A stretch of 64,000 bases of DNA. Source: Cornus controversa. Its lineage: Eukaryota > Streptophyta > Magnoliopsida > Cornales > Cornaceae. The first letter of the stretch is position 1; each line of letters opens with the position of its first letter. The DNA lies in the NCBI GenBank assembly GCA_026545225.1, contig CM048853.1, positions 46,330,755-46,394,754 on the forward strand, in the 5' to 3' direction. Shown in pieces: positions 22,401 to 35,177 of this stretch. Below the pieces are notes generated by a model. It had not been told where the DNA came from, ran no database searches, and was given only the letters and a program-made list of their open reading frames with translations. Position numbers and translations under genes: made by a program.

Positions 22401-25400
22401 GGCTTAAACCAGCTTGAGCCCTAACGATGTTTCAAAAACTGTGTTGTTCATCAACATTCAAAAAGACTGGCTCATGGGTCAGTGATTCAATTGGCCAGGT
22501 AAGCGGGTCAGAACTGTAACCTCATGCTGACATCAAAATTTCAATGGATAATTATAGAAATTACAATAAGAAATATTTTGATGTTATATGCAAATCCTCA
22601 CACATAAAGTTTTGTAATTGAAAAGTGGCAGAGAAGATTTGTAGATTAAACCAAATGGATGTTGAAGACCAAATTTGAAGTTTTAGAATGGAGTCTGCTA
22701 ACCTCTGACAAAAAACTAACTGAGATATAGAAGACAATTTTAATAAGAGAGATGATGATGATGGTGATTTATGGAGGAATTCAAAGGTAATGTTTTAAGC
22801 ATCCGAAAGAACTATATTCATATTTATCCACCACATTGTGAAGCTTTGAGCTGTTGGAGACTCAGACAAAAGGTGCGACACTTCTAGAAGCATACACTCA
22901 GATCTAGAGAAAAAATAGTTCATTGAAATAATTTCATTTAGAGGATGATGTTTAGAAGTTGTTTGGCATCAAGAAAACTAGATTGATATGCACCATTTAG
23001 AATTTATTTTGAGGTTTAATGCTCTCTTAGTTGAGGAAAAAAAGCTCAGGAACCCTAACAGTTGAGGTGTTCTGGGAGGAAAGGATTGGATTTGTTTATA
23101 CAGTACTGTCCAAACCTTTGCATTTTCAGTTACCCATCAGGTTTTTTCATAGTAATGCCTAAATTGGACAATATGCATAAAATAATTTGCGGTCTTGGAT
23201 GTCTTTCCAAACTGTCAAAAGACCCGGTTTCCTATCCAGAGGGTTCAACCTCCCGTGTTTTTTGGTTTCCAAAATATTGACCCAAAATGGCTCAAAGAAA
23301 ATGCATGATAAATCCAAATCTTTCCAACATAGCAATGTCTCTAAGGAGTTTGTCTTCAACACCAAGAGATATGCAAGAGATATCTGCATACTAAGTTTCT
23401 CAACAGCTCAGCTGCTTGATTAACTTGTGCACCATTTTCCTTGCCAATTTGTTTGATTTGTACAACTATGTTGTCTTTAATGGATATTTGGGGATGAATT
23501 ATAATGGGTTGGTTCAAATATGGTGGCTTAGTTTTTTCTTATTCGAAAATCAAGTTCTGGCTGATTCATTTTCTCTTCCAGGTTCAAAATTTAATATCTG
23601 CAAAATTTTGCTTTGGTTATGGTCAGAAGAATTTAAGTATAAGAAATGAAAATATTCCTTAGTTTCTGTTATGCAGCAAACTAAATTGACTCAAAATCCC
23701 TTTTTGTTTTCATAGTTTAATGATTTTATAAACATTTTTTTTTATTTCACAAGGTTTCCATTCTACACCTGGCTTGTCGTAGAATGTATATCCCCGGTAT
23801 CTAATAAGTAATGTTCCAATCCCCACTTAAGCTGTACATTATTGGAAAAAGGAGTATTAATAGATCTACAGTGGACCATATTCTTTTTTTTTCACTGAAT
23901 CCATAAACAATGAGATTGGAATTTTGTTAAGGTTCTTTGATATCAAAACCCATATACAGCAGATAGCTTTATTGTAATATACTTTAAATAGTGAAACGGA
24001 TTATGAAATGATGTTTTAAATGAATGTGGTTTGATATAGACTATAGTTATAAAAATTGGTTATAGGTTATACGACCTAAAATACACACCTTATACGGTCA
24101 CTCCATTTATTCTTTGTTTACTGTGAATTGCAGTATCTCTACCTTTTGTAATCTCTTTTTCAGAACTCTTGATATTTGAAAGTTAACTTTATAGCCCTAT
24201 AAATCTTATAATGGCAATTTCAGGCACTTGATTGGTTGAAATCTTATTACTGGGAGCCTCAAAAGAATGTAATCCCATTTCAAACTGATGTAATTGCTAG
24301 TGTCAGAAAAGGAATCAAGTCTAGACTGCGTGAATTGGCTCTCTGTTTGAAAACCAAGCAGGCAACCCAGCCGAGTTCTTTGCTAGTCAAGAGAAAACGT
24401 GAGTATGAATCTTTTACTTATATTTATTCGGTCAACTTGTGATCTTATGCAATAAACTTATTTGTTCTATATATATAATTTTCTCATGGATCATGTATGA
24501 GCATATTAAGTTGCCTTCTTTCTGTAAATGCATGTCACTTTAATACATGCATGTAATACATAGTTGTTAGGTGCAACTAGCTTGTATAGTCTAGGAATCG
24601 TTATCAAATATGAGCAGTACATGAACTAGGGCCATTTCCTGGTACAGTGTTTAAAAGTTGAGCTACCAAACATGAAAATGCGTGTTCGAGGCTGAAAGTA
24701 GTTACTTCATGAGACAGAATGCCAATGGTTGTGTCTGTAGCTGGTACACACCTCCCATTAACAAGGAACACATTGGGAAATGGCCTTCTGTAAGTAGTGC
24801 ATGAACTAGTTTTTGACTTCGCTCTTACATTACTTCAATGATGGCATTCAGGAGCTTGCATTGCTTATGCAACTCCATTTCCCTATTTGGAGGGCAGAGG
24901 CAAAATGACATGCAGTTGGAAATCTGATTCGTGGTGGATTTTTTAGGCCTTTTAACTTCAGATCTCGTTTTCCTCATTTAATAAGATCTCGTTTTCATGC
25001 AGTTCTACCTCTACTATATTTGCAGTCTTTTAGTTTCTACCTTCTTTGCCTTTCTAACATAAAGAAAATGCTTTTATTTATTTTTCTTTTACACCTAGTA
25101 TTCATATTTGAGGGATCAATTGTAAGCAAATTTTAGTGTTCTCGAGCATGTATGTATTATTGATTTTCTCTCTTATTTATTTCTATTACAAGTTAATCTT
25201 TTTTGGCCAACATGTGACTGCATATTTATGTGGATAGTTCATAGAGAAATGCAGGAAATGCCTGCATTTGTTAACTCTGGTAAATGGTGAACTATAGAAG
25301 TGCATAATAATTATGGTTGATATGAAATGTGAAATAATAACACAGCAAGAATTGGAAGAGGCAAGGGTGCTTATAAGTGATAAATTGGAATCTCTTTCCT

Positions 25401-28400
25401 GCATACATAAATAAAATGATCAAGTTGTTACCCAAACTTTTATTGTGTTAAGTTTAATGTATGGTCATACATTAGACTATAAAAGTGCGGACTAACATTG
25501 GATATTGTGGGTTGGTGTGGCAATTGTGGGGTTAGGTTAGGAGATCTTGGAAATTTTCCGTGTTACAATGGAAGCACCAGATGGCTACCGCTGAGGGCCA
25601 GTTGTTGTCCACTTTGTTGATTCCTATCATTCCACAATATAGAAAGAATTATGGTTGACAGGCTTTATAGTTTAACCTCCTTATAAAAGCAATGACACAT
25701 CCAAGGAGGATCTATGTCCGTCTTAGATGTGTGTTGGCCACCAACACTTTTTGAACACTTTTGGACATGTGTCCGACACATTCTAGATGTGTCTTTGATT
25801 CAAAAATAAATTTCAAAGGCATGGTGTCACTTCTCAAACACTCACTAAAATGTGATGATTGATGAATCTTTTTTTATCATTAAAAAGAAAATATGAAAAA
25901 AAAATTTAAAAGGTTTTACAATTAGAAAAGTTTAAGCATATTAAAAAATAAAAGACGTAGAAAGGTTTTGTTAAAGGAGTTGGTAAACTTATAATATATA
26001 TATATATATATACCTTCATACATAAAAACACAAATACACATATGGGTCCTGTCTTTTTTATAATTTTCTCTATACTGCAATGGTAGTTAATGTTATATAA
26101 TTTGTGTTACAAGTATCATCTCATCATACAATATTAGATTTAGTTGTATATAATATTTGTTGTATATAAAGTAATTAAAAATATATATATTGTTGTGAAA
26201 AACTGTCGCAAACCAAGCACAATCACGAAACACAACACAAAACGAAACAAGCACAACACACAGAACACAAGAATTTATGTGGTTCGGCGATGTACCTACA
26301 TCCACGACGAAGATCCGGCGAAAGTTCACTATGAGAAAATCAAGAGATTACAAGTTTCAACCCCAAACCCTAGCTCTTGCACTCTCTTTCTGCGTTTTTG
26401 GTATTCTCTCATCCTCACTCCAAACCTTTAGATGCCCTTATACATCAGGCTACAAGAGAGTCCTAATCCGGGTCCAAAACTCGCAAGCGAAAAACGGGTC
26501 ATAAAATTTTTGGATCAAAACCCATTTTTGCATTTCGGGTCACAATGCAACCCCGGCCGAGACAAAATTCGGGTCACAACATAACATATATATTATTGCC
26601 GCATTCTTGTTATAGACCTTTTTACATCCAATATTTTAATGTTAAAGCACAACCTAGAATATTTGATAAGTTAGAGGAAAACCTTTTTGTGTCCTCTGGG
26701 TACTTTGAAGTGTGCAACTCTCACTTGGTATTAGAGTCTTAATGAACCTTTATTTTTTCCTTCACTTGGTATCAGAGTGATTTTCCCGAAATAGTGAGTG
26801 AGATCCTTTTTCAAAAAGTTCTATTAATTTTTTTTCTTTTCTAAATCTGTTTTTTAAAATTTCTTTTTGGAAAAAACATTGATTTGCCAATGAGAGAAGG
26901 TGAATCTAACACAACCTTGCTTTGTTTGATGTAAATTTAGGATGAAAGCTTTTCCTAAATCACTTGATATGAGAATTTGGTCTTTTGGAATGATGTCTTG
27001 GTCTTTCAGAGTATGCTGTAATTTGTGGTAATTTAGGCATTTCAAGGTATTCTTGGTCCAATGGCTGCATCAGTTTCCCCTGGTTGTGAATAACTCATCC
27101 TCGAACTTTTATCTTTGCCGCTAAAGTTATTGTTTAATATTGGGCACTTGCATTCTTATTAAAGGCCCGAGGTGCCCAAGGTGCAAAGGTATCCTCATGC
27201 TTAAGCGCGAGATGTAATGTAAGAAACTAGTTTGGGCAAAGTAAGGCACGTGTGATAGAAATGTATATTGTACTGGCAATTGAAATACATTAAAATATGC
27301 AACATAAACTAGTCAAAAATCTAAAATGGGAACTTTTTGTCATATCCATTAAGAGGGTTAGCTAAACCAATGTGCATACCCTTACGATTGGCATACATAT
27401 GGAATTAAGGATATTTTTATTGTATATTTTTTGAAAATGAATGGATATTTTTGCTGATGCTATTTGATGAAACCATAAACCTTTATGTTCATATCCTTTA
27501 TAGATTAATGGAGAACAGAATTTGGGGATATTTTCATTATATACTTTTGAAATGTACCTACGAAATTGGATCAACATAATTAACACAAAAACTTTGGTGA
27601 ATGCTCTTCAAATTGCCCATATTTTCAAATTTAACAATCTGAAATTTTATGTAATTATTTGCATTTTTTATCATGGGATCCTTTGTGAAGTATAATTTCA
27701 AGTATTTCTCCCTCACATTACTTATCAAAAAAATATTTCTCCCTCACGTTATTTTCAAATGGAAAATATGGTAGATCTTCAGTTTTCTGACAGTTGAAAA
27801 CCTATCTTGCATATATGCATTGTAGATTGGTGGTGCTTCCCGATTTACTTGTGAGTTAAGAGAAGATGCTACATCTCTGAATATTAATAATAATATTAAT
27901 AATAATGAAACTAATTAACAAAAGAAATTACAGAACTTCCCCCTGAAACTTAAAATGCCTAGACTGCTCTCAAAATTCCATCATATTTCAGGAGACCAAA
28001 ATATCTCATTCAACTAGAAGTTTCCAGCCATGTGAACTCTCCGAAAATAATGAAAGAAGTCATATAACATCATTATCTGTCCAAAAGTAATAAAAGAATT
28101 CATATGTTAGTGTATGTATGTAGATATATGTGTGTGTGTGTTTAGAGTATATTTCAAGACTCGCATGTCTGATGCTAAGCTATTGCTAGACTAGTCATGG
28201 TCCGCCATGTAGTTACATTACCACTTTATAGGATGATGTGTTATTGACAGGCTATATATACCATGTGATGAATTGAATTTGGTGACGCTCAACCAAATCT
28301 CAGTATATATGTCAAAAAAGGGGGAAAATATATAAAGATAATAACTCTTGGTTACAATTCTTTAAGTTGTTGGTGGTGTTAGCAGTCTATCACTCCCAAA

Positions 28401-29930
28401 GGGACAAGCCATACACTTGGCATTTCATTTCTTTTTCCTTTTTTTTTTCTTTCTTTTATTCCCCCTCCAAGAATAGTTAGTATGGCTTTACAGAGCAGAC
28501 TAAGCCAAAACCCAACTAGTTGGGGTAAATTCCTTTTTTGAGTTGAGTCAAGAAAGAAAAGTTAAATTGATTTAAAATCTTTTGCTTAAAATAAATGCTA
28601 CATTAACTTATTCTTTATGATCTTTGATTTCATTGAGCTTCCTCCTCCTCTTGTAGTTGTTAAACACGGCGAACTGTACAGTGGGAGCAATAAGTTTCTC
28701 TTTCACATGGCTGGCAAGCTCCAATCATCCAAAATTGCAGGTGAGCCCATTTAGTCTTATTTTTTATTGGTCCTTCAGACACATACAGTGGTGATATTTT
28801 CAGATTTCTTGTCTGCCACGAATACTGTCAAGGCAGGGTACAGAATTTGGGTAGTTCTATTATCCATAATGGTATTCATGAGGAAACACAGATTTGGAAG
28901 ACTATTTTGCAATATTTTTGGAAACTCGGAGATACACTTGGAAGCTTAAACTGTGTCTTTGGATACAAATAAAAGCTCAACTATTGATACTTCAATTGCA
29001 TCTCACACCAATACACTGCTACCCAGTGATACAGTAATGTCAGAATGAATGGGTAACTTGGAAAAACATTCGCTGGACCCGTTTCAAGTACGTGTGTATG
29101 AGTTTTGCCTTCCTTCAGTGGCTTCAGTGATATCCTTTTACATAAGCTAAGAGAAAAGGTGTGAATTTCCAATGATAAGAATAGAATGATACATCACAGA
29201 ATATAAGATGCAAGGTATGTTATGAATAACAAGTTTAGACCACATCATCAAAGTCGCAACTTACAATAATTATGATACAAGTATCATCTGATCCTATATG
29301 ACACGATTGTTTAAAGATCGCTACGACGTTAAATTATGTTAACTATTTGTGGGGGTTAATATGTCAGCCATCTATTGATCATGTGCTCCCCTAGATTTAT
29401 AATATTCAAATAGAGCAAGTATTTTATTATCATAATACGAGGTTAAACGGGCATTATCAGTGTTACCAACTCCAAACCAACTCATTTACCTCCATTTAGT
29501 AGGAAATCAAATCATGTTATGTACATAGCACGTGTAGCTGTTAATATATATAATCTAAATATGAATTTAAAAAAATTATTTATTTCAAAACTTGTAGATA
29601 TTAAATTCACTTCGTTTTGAATTAGATTCCTTGATTGGAGTATTACACTATTACTGATTATCTATCCATCACCATGGACTTTTTTTTCACACCATTGTAA
29701 AGAGGCACATATTATATTTCAATAGATGTTTGGGGTTATACCTCAAGTATGGTTTCTTCCTTCATGTTGGTTTGCTTTCGAAACTTCTTCTTCAATATAT
29801 ATATTGTTGTTGTTGTAGGTTGATTTCAGGAGTTCCAATAGAGGAATATTTGTTTCTGGATGATTCAGCTGGATAATTTGAGAATAGTATATGTTTTGTG
29901 ATTTGGGACAAGACAATGTATTTTGTTCAA

Positions 29931-29967
<37 letters not shown>

Positions 29968-32367
29968 TTTCCTTATTTCATGTATAAAAAGAAGAAATAT
30001 GCTTTATATTGATGTTTTTTGAGAAACGCTAATACTGTGTAATTGTCACTTTTTTTTGTGTGTTTGCTAATGGTCATGTGTTTCAGGCTCTAGGAAAAAG
30101 ATTACGAAGACATTGGATGCTCTTGTTCGGTTTTATTCTACCTACCCTTCAGAAGTGATATCTGTGCTGTTAGAGTTTTTGCTGAAGGCATCAGATTTCT
30201 CAGATTTGGTGGAGCTCCCAAAAAATCAAGTCAGCCATAGCGCAGACCATTTGCATTGTGTATTTGGTGATTGGAAGTCTGTCATTACAAAATTGTCAAA
30301 TAAGGAACCAGAATTACTTCTGACCCTTCTCAAGGCAGTTCTTAAAATGATTGAGACTCAGGAAGCCATAGAATATGAAAATGGTAATTATCAATCCTTT
30401 CTTCTAACAACCTATTTCTCTATATTCTGTTCTTGAAATGAATGAGACTCAGGAAGCCATAGAATATGAAAATGGTAATTATCAATCCTTTCTTCTAACA
30501 ACCTATTTCTCTATATTCTGTTCTTGAAATGAATGAGACTCAGGAAGCCATAAAACATAAAATTTGTGATAATCAATCCTTTCCTTTAACAAACTATCTC
30601 TCTCTATTTCACTTCAGGTCTTATTCGATTTTATGTTAATGGTTGTCATTACACTTCCTTAATATCACATTACATCACTATATTGTTAGTTTGACTTTTA
30701 GATCTCTTTTGGTGACACACAACCTTCATGCATCAACCACAACCAATTGCAAATAGATTTTTTGTTTTTGTTTTTAAGCTTAACCAATTTCAATGTTGTA
30801 ATATAGTAATATTTGAAATCTAAGTAGCTTAGGAATATTATAGAAAAAAAAGTTTCCTTATTGAGCACATATCTGGCATAGATACTTTTCAGACATCCAA
30901 GACGACGTGTTTGTATACCGTTATTGTGTTCATAATACGGAAAAAAATAGTATTCTTAGTTTTGGATACTTGATGCAGCTTCTCCATCACTCTTGGTCAC
31001 ATTCCTGATAGTCTGATACACCTTAAGACATTGAGATGCAGCTTTCTTTTGAGTATATATTAAAAGAGCATAATTTTGTAATTAGGCATAATACAGGATT
31101 ATATTAAATTAGAGTAAAACATAAACAATTTTTTGTAATAAAGATGAAATGAAACTTCAATTAAAGGATGATTTGTTAGATAGTGGAAGAAAGGAATACA
31201 ATGATTATCCACACACACAGAGACGTGTCCTTGTATCTTTGACGTGCCCATGTCCTACTTCCTAAGAATTCAGCTTGCTAACGCCTCCGTATAATATGGT
31301 ATATGTATCTGCTTTAGTGTCCGTGCAACATAGCTTGAAAGTTTATGTTAATTTTGAATATGTATGCATTATCACCACCTATTATAATAGTTATATTAGA
31401 GATGTGAATACCAAATTTTGTAGCTTTTGGTCTCAAAATTTCAATGATGCTAGCACATTATAGTTGGTCCTGCTCTTCGATAAAATTTTGTGTATATTCA
31501 TCAGGAGGAAAACATCTCAAACTGGAGTACAGGGCTGAAAATCAGGACATCAAGAAACTTTCAAATCTGTTTGAGTGGCTTGTTGGAAATCTCAAGGGAT
31601 TAAAGCCTATTCTTCGCAGCAAAGATCCTGCAACTGAACCTGAATGTTCTTCAGCAGAATTATATCTGCCAAAGGCAGCTTTAGTTGAACTCCTCCGTAA
31701 ATGTCTTCTGGTCTCATCTCCTGGCAACAGTCAACTCATGGTATCAGCCCAAGTTCTTGCACGCATGACCGGAGATAGCTCTCTGGTTGAGAAACTCAAC
31801 AGACTCTCCTTGCTTGGTTTATCCAACCTGGACATCCCTGAAGAAAACTCTTCTCTTGTTAGTTATGAAGACTTCCTTACCCTTCAAATGGATTCTATTA
31901 GTCAAGCAGCTAGAAAGTTAGATTTTTATAAACGTCAACGAGTGCAGGGAAATGTTGTGAAGACTACATACGTCGATGCAGGAAATAAGAACAGATGGGT
32001 TGTGGCAAAGTCATGGAACCCATGTCCACTCGGCATGTTGCCTCATGATCTTGGTTCTTCTAGCCGTCTCCCTGTTCTTGACTGTGATAATGATGATAAT
32101 GAAGTTCTAAAATCATCAGAAAGCAAGGAGCGCTGGGACTCAAACCAGCGTAATGGCAAGAGGGAAGCTGATTTTGCTGTTGAACTTTTAGATAACTCAA
32201 GTCTAAAAAAGATGAGGGGAACTGAAGGAGGTGGTGGTTTATATGGTGAAGAAGAGATATCAATGGAAGAAGGTGTCAAAGGCAAGTTGATGATTGGTGG
32301 GGTTTGGAAGAAAATTGGGGAGGAAGAACTGCTTGCCATTGCATCAGCTATAAGGATTTTGGTTTAG
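19469..32367 (+). CDS. LAS1: LAS1-like pre-rRNA (ITS2) endonuclease, nine coding exons
   Basis: Coding exons: 19469-19633, 19738-19829, 19985-20056, 20938-21044, 21363-21418, 24224-24398, 28657-28740, 30087-30383 and 31505-32367. All junctions are GT-AG and phases agree, giving 1911 nt and 636 residues. The N-terminal third carries the Las1 signature AWRSRGCLPVLIEVTASI (about residues 57-74) and the HEPN-type nuclease motif R144-H145-E-G-S-H149 followed by RDLPSL. ALDWLKSYYWEP follows. The long C-terminal part (exons 8-9) is Leu-rich, then polar and weakly conserved, as in other plant members. Known family role: with the Grc3/NOL9 kinase, Las1 cuts ITS2 in the nucleolus during 27S pre-rRNA processing for the 60S subunit. 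An in-frame upstream ATG at 19448 would add seven residues. The splice donor of coding exon 8 is tandemly duplicated (see 30338-30610). Confidence 0.9.
21419..24223 (+). other. 2.8-kb intron of the LAS1-like gene
   Basis: No nested gene could be supported. Overlapping ORFs at 23062-23650 on both strands have no recognisable domain and most likely come from an old repeat. Confidence 0.5.
26191..26785 (+). mobile_element. Copia-type LTR retrotransposon remnant: LTR plus primer-binding site
   Basis: The stretch starts TGTTGTGAAAAACTG; GTGGTTCGGCGATG...CCACGACG inside is a pattern I associate with plant copia LTRs. Downstream lie two primer-binding-site motifs for initiator tRNA-Met: TGGTATTAGAG (26726-26736, one change) and TGGTATCAGAG (26767-26777, exact). 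TCACAACA at 26574-26581 mirrors the TGTTGTGA start, so an internal LTR end there is possible, but the PBS position argues that the LTR runs to about 26720. No gag or pol frame follows, and no target duplication is clear. Confidence 0.6.
28485..28535 (-). mobile_element. 3' tail of an RTE-type LINE (fragment)
   Basis: The reverse complement reads ACCCCAACTAGTTGGGTTTTG then GCTTAGTCTGC, which resembles the common 3' end of plant RTE LINEs (GACCCCA...GTTGGGA...GGCTTTG). Only the tail is recognisable. Confidence 0.4.
29935..29963. repeat. (AT)n microsatellite in the LAS1-like intron
   Basis: An uninterrupted dinucleotide run upstream of coding exon 8. Confidence 0.85.
30338..30610 (+). repeat. 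91-bp tandem triplication covering an exon end and its splice donor
   Basis: Units start at 30338, 30429 and 30520, each at GTTCTT. The first unit holds 46 coding nt of coding exon 8 of the LAS1-like gene plus the donor at 30384 and 45 intron nt. Unit 2 differs from unit 1 at two positions and keeps the same donor context AATG|GTAATT (GT at 30475). Unit 3 is diverged and has a weaker GTGATAAT. Use of donor 2 would add 91 nt, shift the frame and meet TGA at 30434-30436. Confidence 0.9.
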
Positions 32368-32551
32368 TCACTTGATTCTTTTCTGGATTCTATTCTATGG
32401 TGTTCATCATCACTAGTGAATGTCAACGCTTCTGGTGAGGTAATTTCAAAGTGGCTGTACTAACAATTTTGAATCATGATTTTAGTTTCCCATAGTTATA
32501 ATGTATCTCCTTTCAATAATTGTCCCTACCTTTGTTTCTCTGTTCTCGAGA
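32368..32551 (+). other. 3' UTR region of the LAS1-like gene
   Basis: It follows the stop directly; no strong AATAAA is seen, so the poly(A) site is undefined. Confidence 0.4.
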
Positions 32552-32730
32552 AGATATTGGGTGAGCTAGGCATACCATGTCGTTGGTATGCCCATCCAAC
32601 GAGAATCCACCATTTCAGTTGTTGAGAGCATTTTTTATATGTAAGAGGCTAATTTAATTGAATGATCGATTTCCATTGGATGGGCATACCAATGGCTCAC
32701 CCAATATCTACCAATGACATGGTATGTCCT
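32552..32730. repeat. Foldback with rearranged arms, about 180 bp
   Basis: The left arm (AGATATTGGGTGAGC, CATACCATGTCGTTGG, TATGCCCATCCAACG) is inverted at 32671-32730 (CCATTGGATGGGCATACCAA, GCTCACCCAATATCT, CCAATGACATGGTATG). The arm modules occur in a slightly different order, so alternative stems can form. It lies about 185 bp after the LAS1-like stop and may be in its 3' UTR. Confidence 0.7.
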
Positions 32731-32739
32731 CTCCTTTTA

Positions 32740-33065
32740 TATATATATATATATATTTATTGTCATGCTGTGGTAAGGAAGCTTGAAATTGAAATGCAAG
32801 CTAAGATATTTCAGACAATGGTACACAATTTTGATGAGTTAGTGTGTGTGTGTGTGTGTGAGAGAGAGATAGAGAGAGAGTGTCCTACCAAATACAGAAA
32901 TATATGAACAAAGCAAACCTTGGATGGGTTGTAGAAGTGGGCCAATGGGCTTCCTGCGTTCATTTATCCATCCTCTGCAATAATGCACCAGATAAGTGGG
33001 GGCTAATGTCTATCTTCATGATTGATATCACAGAATGAATCAACGACTGGATTTCATCTGATCAG
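32740..33065. other. Intergenic, with (AT)n, (GT)n and (GA)n runs
   Basis: Short AT run near 32739-32757 and a GTGTGT...GAGAGA compound repeat at 32842-32880. No gene was seen. Confidence 0.5.
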
Positions 33066-33213
33066 GTGGTGGAGGCAAGTCCTGCAGGGGCGACCTGAGA
33101 ACACATCAAGCACACTATAACACCAAGTATATATATATATATATCAAATTTGATGTATCACTGTGTGTGTCTTCATGTGTTCTCAAGTCACGCCTGTTGG
33201 ACCTCTCCACCTA
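33066..33213. repeat. Hairpin-forming inverted repeat (MITE-like), about 150 bp
   Basis: The left arm GGTGGAGGCAAGTCC...GACCTGAGAACACATCAAG is inverted in the right arm ending GTTGGACCTCTCCACC. Arms are about 45-50 bp with modest mismatches (GAGAACACAT perfectly paired) and the loop is an (AT)n run with ATCAAATTTGAT. Confidence 0.75.
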
Positions 33214-34561
33214 TTCGGCGTATTCCTATAACTTTGGGTAACACTCTATGGATGGTTCAATGTTATATATAACCACAAGTTAATTTGGTACCTAACTTAT
33301 ATCTATGTACTACACTATAGTACTTTGTAATAGATGTACAATGGGTTTGTGATAAGAGTACGACTTAGTAGTGTACCACATAATTGAAACTCCATGAAGT
33401 ACAAGTCCTTGCAAAAAAAAAAAAATAGTACATAGTCTACAAGGACCTCTTGTACACCATACAAAGTGTCTTTGTACTGAGAATGTTCAATACATCGAAC
33501 CTAATCACGTTTTATAGGTGTCGCTGTTGACCTCTATTAATATATTTTTTAAATTTTATTTATTTATTAGTTTTTTGTAAGCCTTCGTTGATATTTGTTG
33601 CACAGACAGTCCAAGTAGCTCGGATTCTATTATGTTCGAGTCCGGGTGCAAATAATAAACTCCATTGAACAAATAGTGGCACTGGGAAAGAAGCACTAGA
33701 TAAAATAAAATAAAAAACAACATGAAAACTTGGGTCATATGTTACTTAAAAAAAAAAAACAGTGTAATGTTTGACAAGTGTTTTTGTTACTAAATCTGTA
33801 AAAGACAAGCAAGTAACGAAAACATGTTTAGTTGTGTTTGTTATGTTTTGTACAACAAAGCATTTGCTTCAGAAAAAAGGCCTAAATTTGGAAGCAAGGA
33901 AAAGATATTTTCACTTGTTTTTGTTATGGTAATTGAATCATTGTAGCAATTTTTTTTTTCTTAAAAGGCAATATGATGTAAACACTATATATATATGTGT
34001 GTGTGTGTGTGTGTTTTGAAACATTGTGCATTACAACACAATAAAAACATTGTTTCTGTTTCATAGAAAATAAAAAACGCAAAACGGAAACAGTTGCCAA
34101 CAAACCGGCCTCTTGTTATAATTTAGCTTATTCCTTATCTGGCTCGAACATACAACTTTACAAGAATGGTTGAGACAACAAATATCAATTTTCATTACAA
34201 CTATTGTAGCAATGATGTGGTACAATCAACGATTGGAAACACACTACAAAAATAAAGTGGTCTCACATATTTATTATAAAATCAACCTGTTTGCTTTTGT
34301 GGTGTTTATTTAATCGTTGGTTATACCACATCATCGATACAACGATTGTACCATATAATTTTTCATACTTTGGATATTCGCATAAGCATCAAAAATAGTT
34401 GAAAGTCACTATAATTCAAGAACAAAATGAAAGTTGAAATGGTTTCAACTTTCATGTGTTTGAGGAATAGAAATGAGAGTTTACAAAAACTCACTAACCA
34501 ACTCCAAATAGCTAAGATAAAGCGGGTTATCTCAGGTAGCTCTTTGCTTTGTTTAGTAACA

Positions 34562-34564
<3 letters not shown>

Positions 34565-34615
<51 letters not shown>
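34565..34615. repeat. (AT)n microsatellite, about 50 bp
   Basis: The longest clean AT run of the window. Confidence 0.95.
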
Positions 34616-34620
<5 letters not shown>

Positions 34621-35177
34621 GCAACATCAAGTGCACAAGACTCTTGTTATTGTGAGGTTTGAAAAATATTAGATATACGCAATTTATTTTCGAATTTGGA
34701 GAAGTTATTTTTTTGTCTCGAAGCTGTGACTTTTAAACCACAGTGGAGCAAACTAACATGATTTAGAATGATGAGGGTAATTGTGTATTGTTAAGGGAGC
34801 TAAGCCATTATTATTATGTTTTGGCATATTTATATAACAATTGCATTTCCTAGGGGACAAAGGGGGTCACATTTGAGTCCCTTCTGATGCATACTCATTC
34901 ACATCATTGACTCTGAGCCTGTCTAATGATCAATCTGCAAAACATGTGCATCAAGCTTTCTAGTCAACAAGGTTTGCTAGAATCTTGAAAATTCTTGAAT
35001 CTAAGATCTCTGTAGCAATAAATTATTGAAGAACATTTTGGCTACAAGGCACATGCAGGTAGTGTGCAAATGCTATGATAAACATTGTTCTTTGCCCACT
35101 TGTAAAGTAGACAAGACCTCTTATGTTATATATAGGTCGTTATTTGGTGCACTAGTAGAAGTTTACACACTCAAAAA

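Larger units (their letters stand above)
24399..28656 (+). other. 4.3-kb intron of the LAS1-like gene, rich in retroelement debris
   Basis: It contains the copia remnant (26191-26780), a minus-strand RTE LINE tail (about 28485-28535), a GTGTCCGACAC-type repeat near 25700-25800 and an (AT)n tract near 25994-26012. No extra exon was identified. Confidence 0.6.

Noticed and set aside
23062-23649. Overlapping ORFs on both strands in the LAS1-like intron
   Set aside because: Neither strand shows a protein family motif and both are interrupted; most likely old repeat DNA.
24620-24790. Possible SINE with TGTTCGAGGCTG B-box-like motif
   Set aside because: The A box is poor, the 3' tail is not defined and no target duplication is seen.
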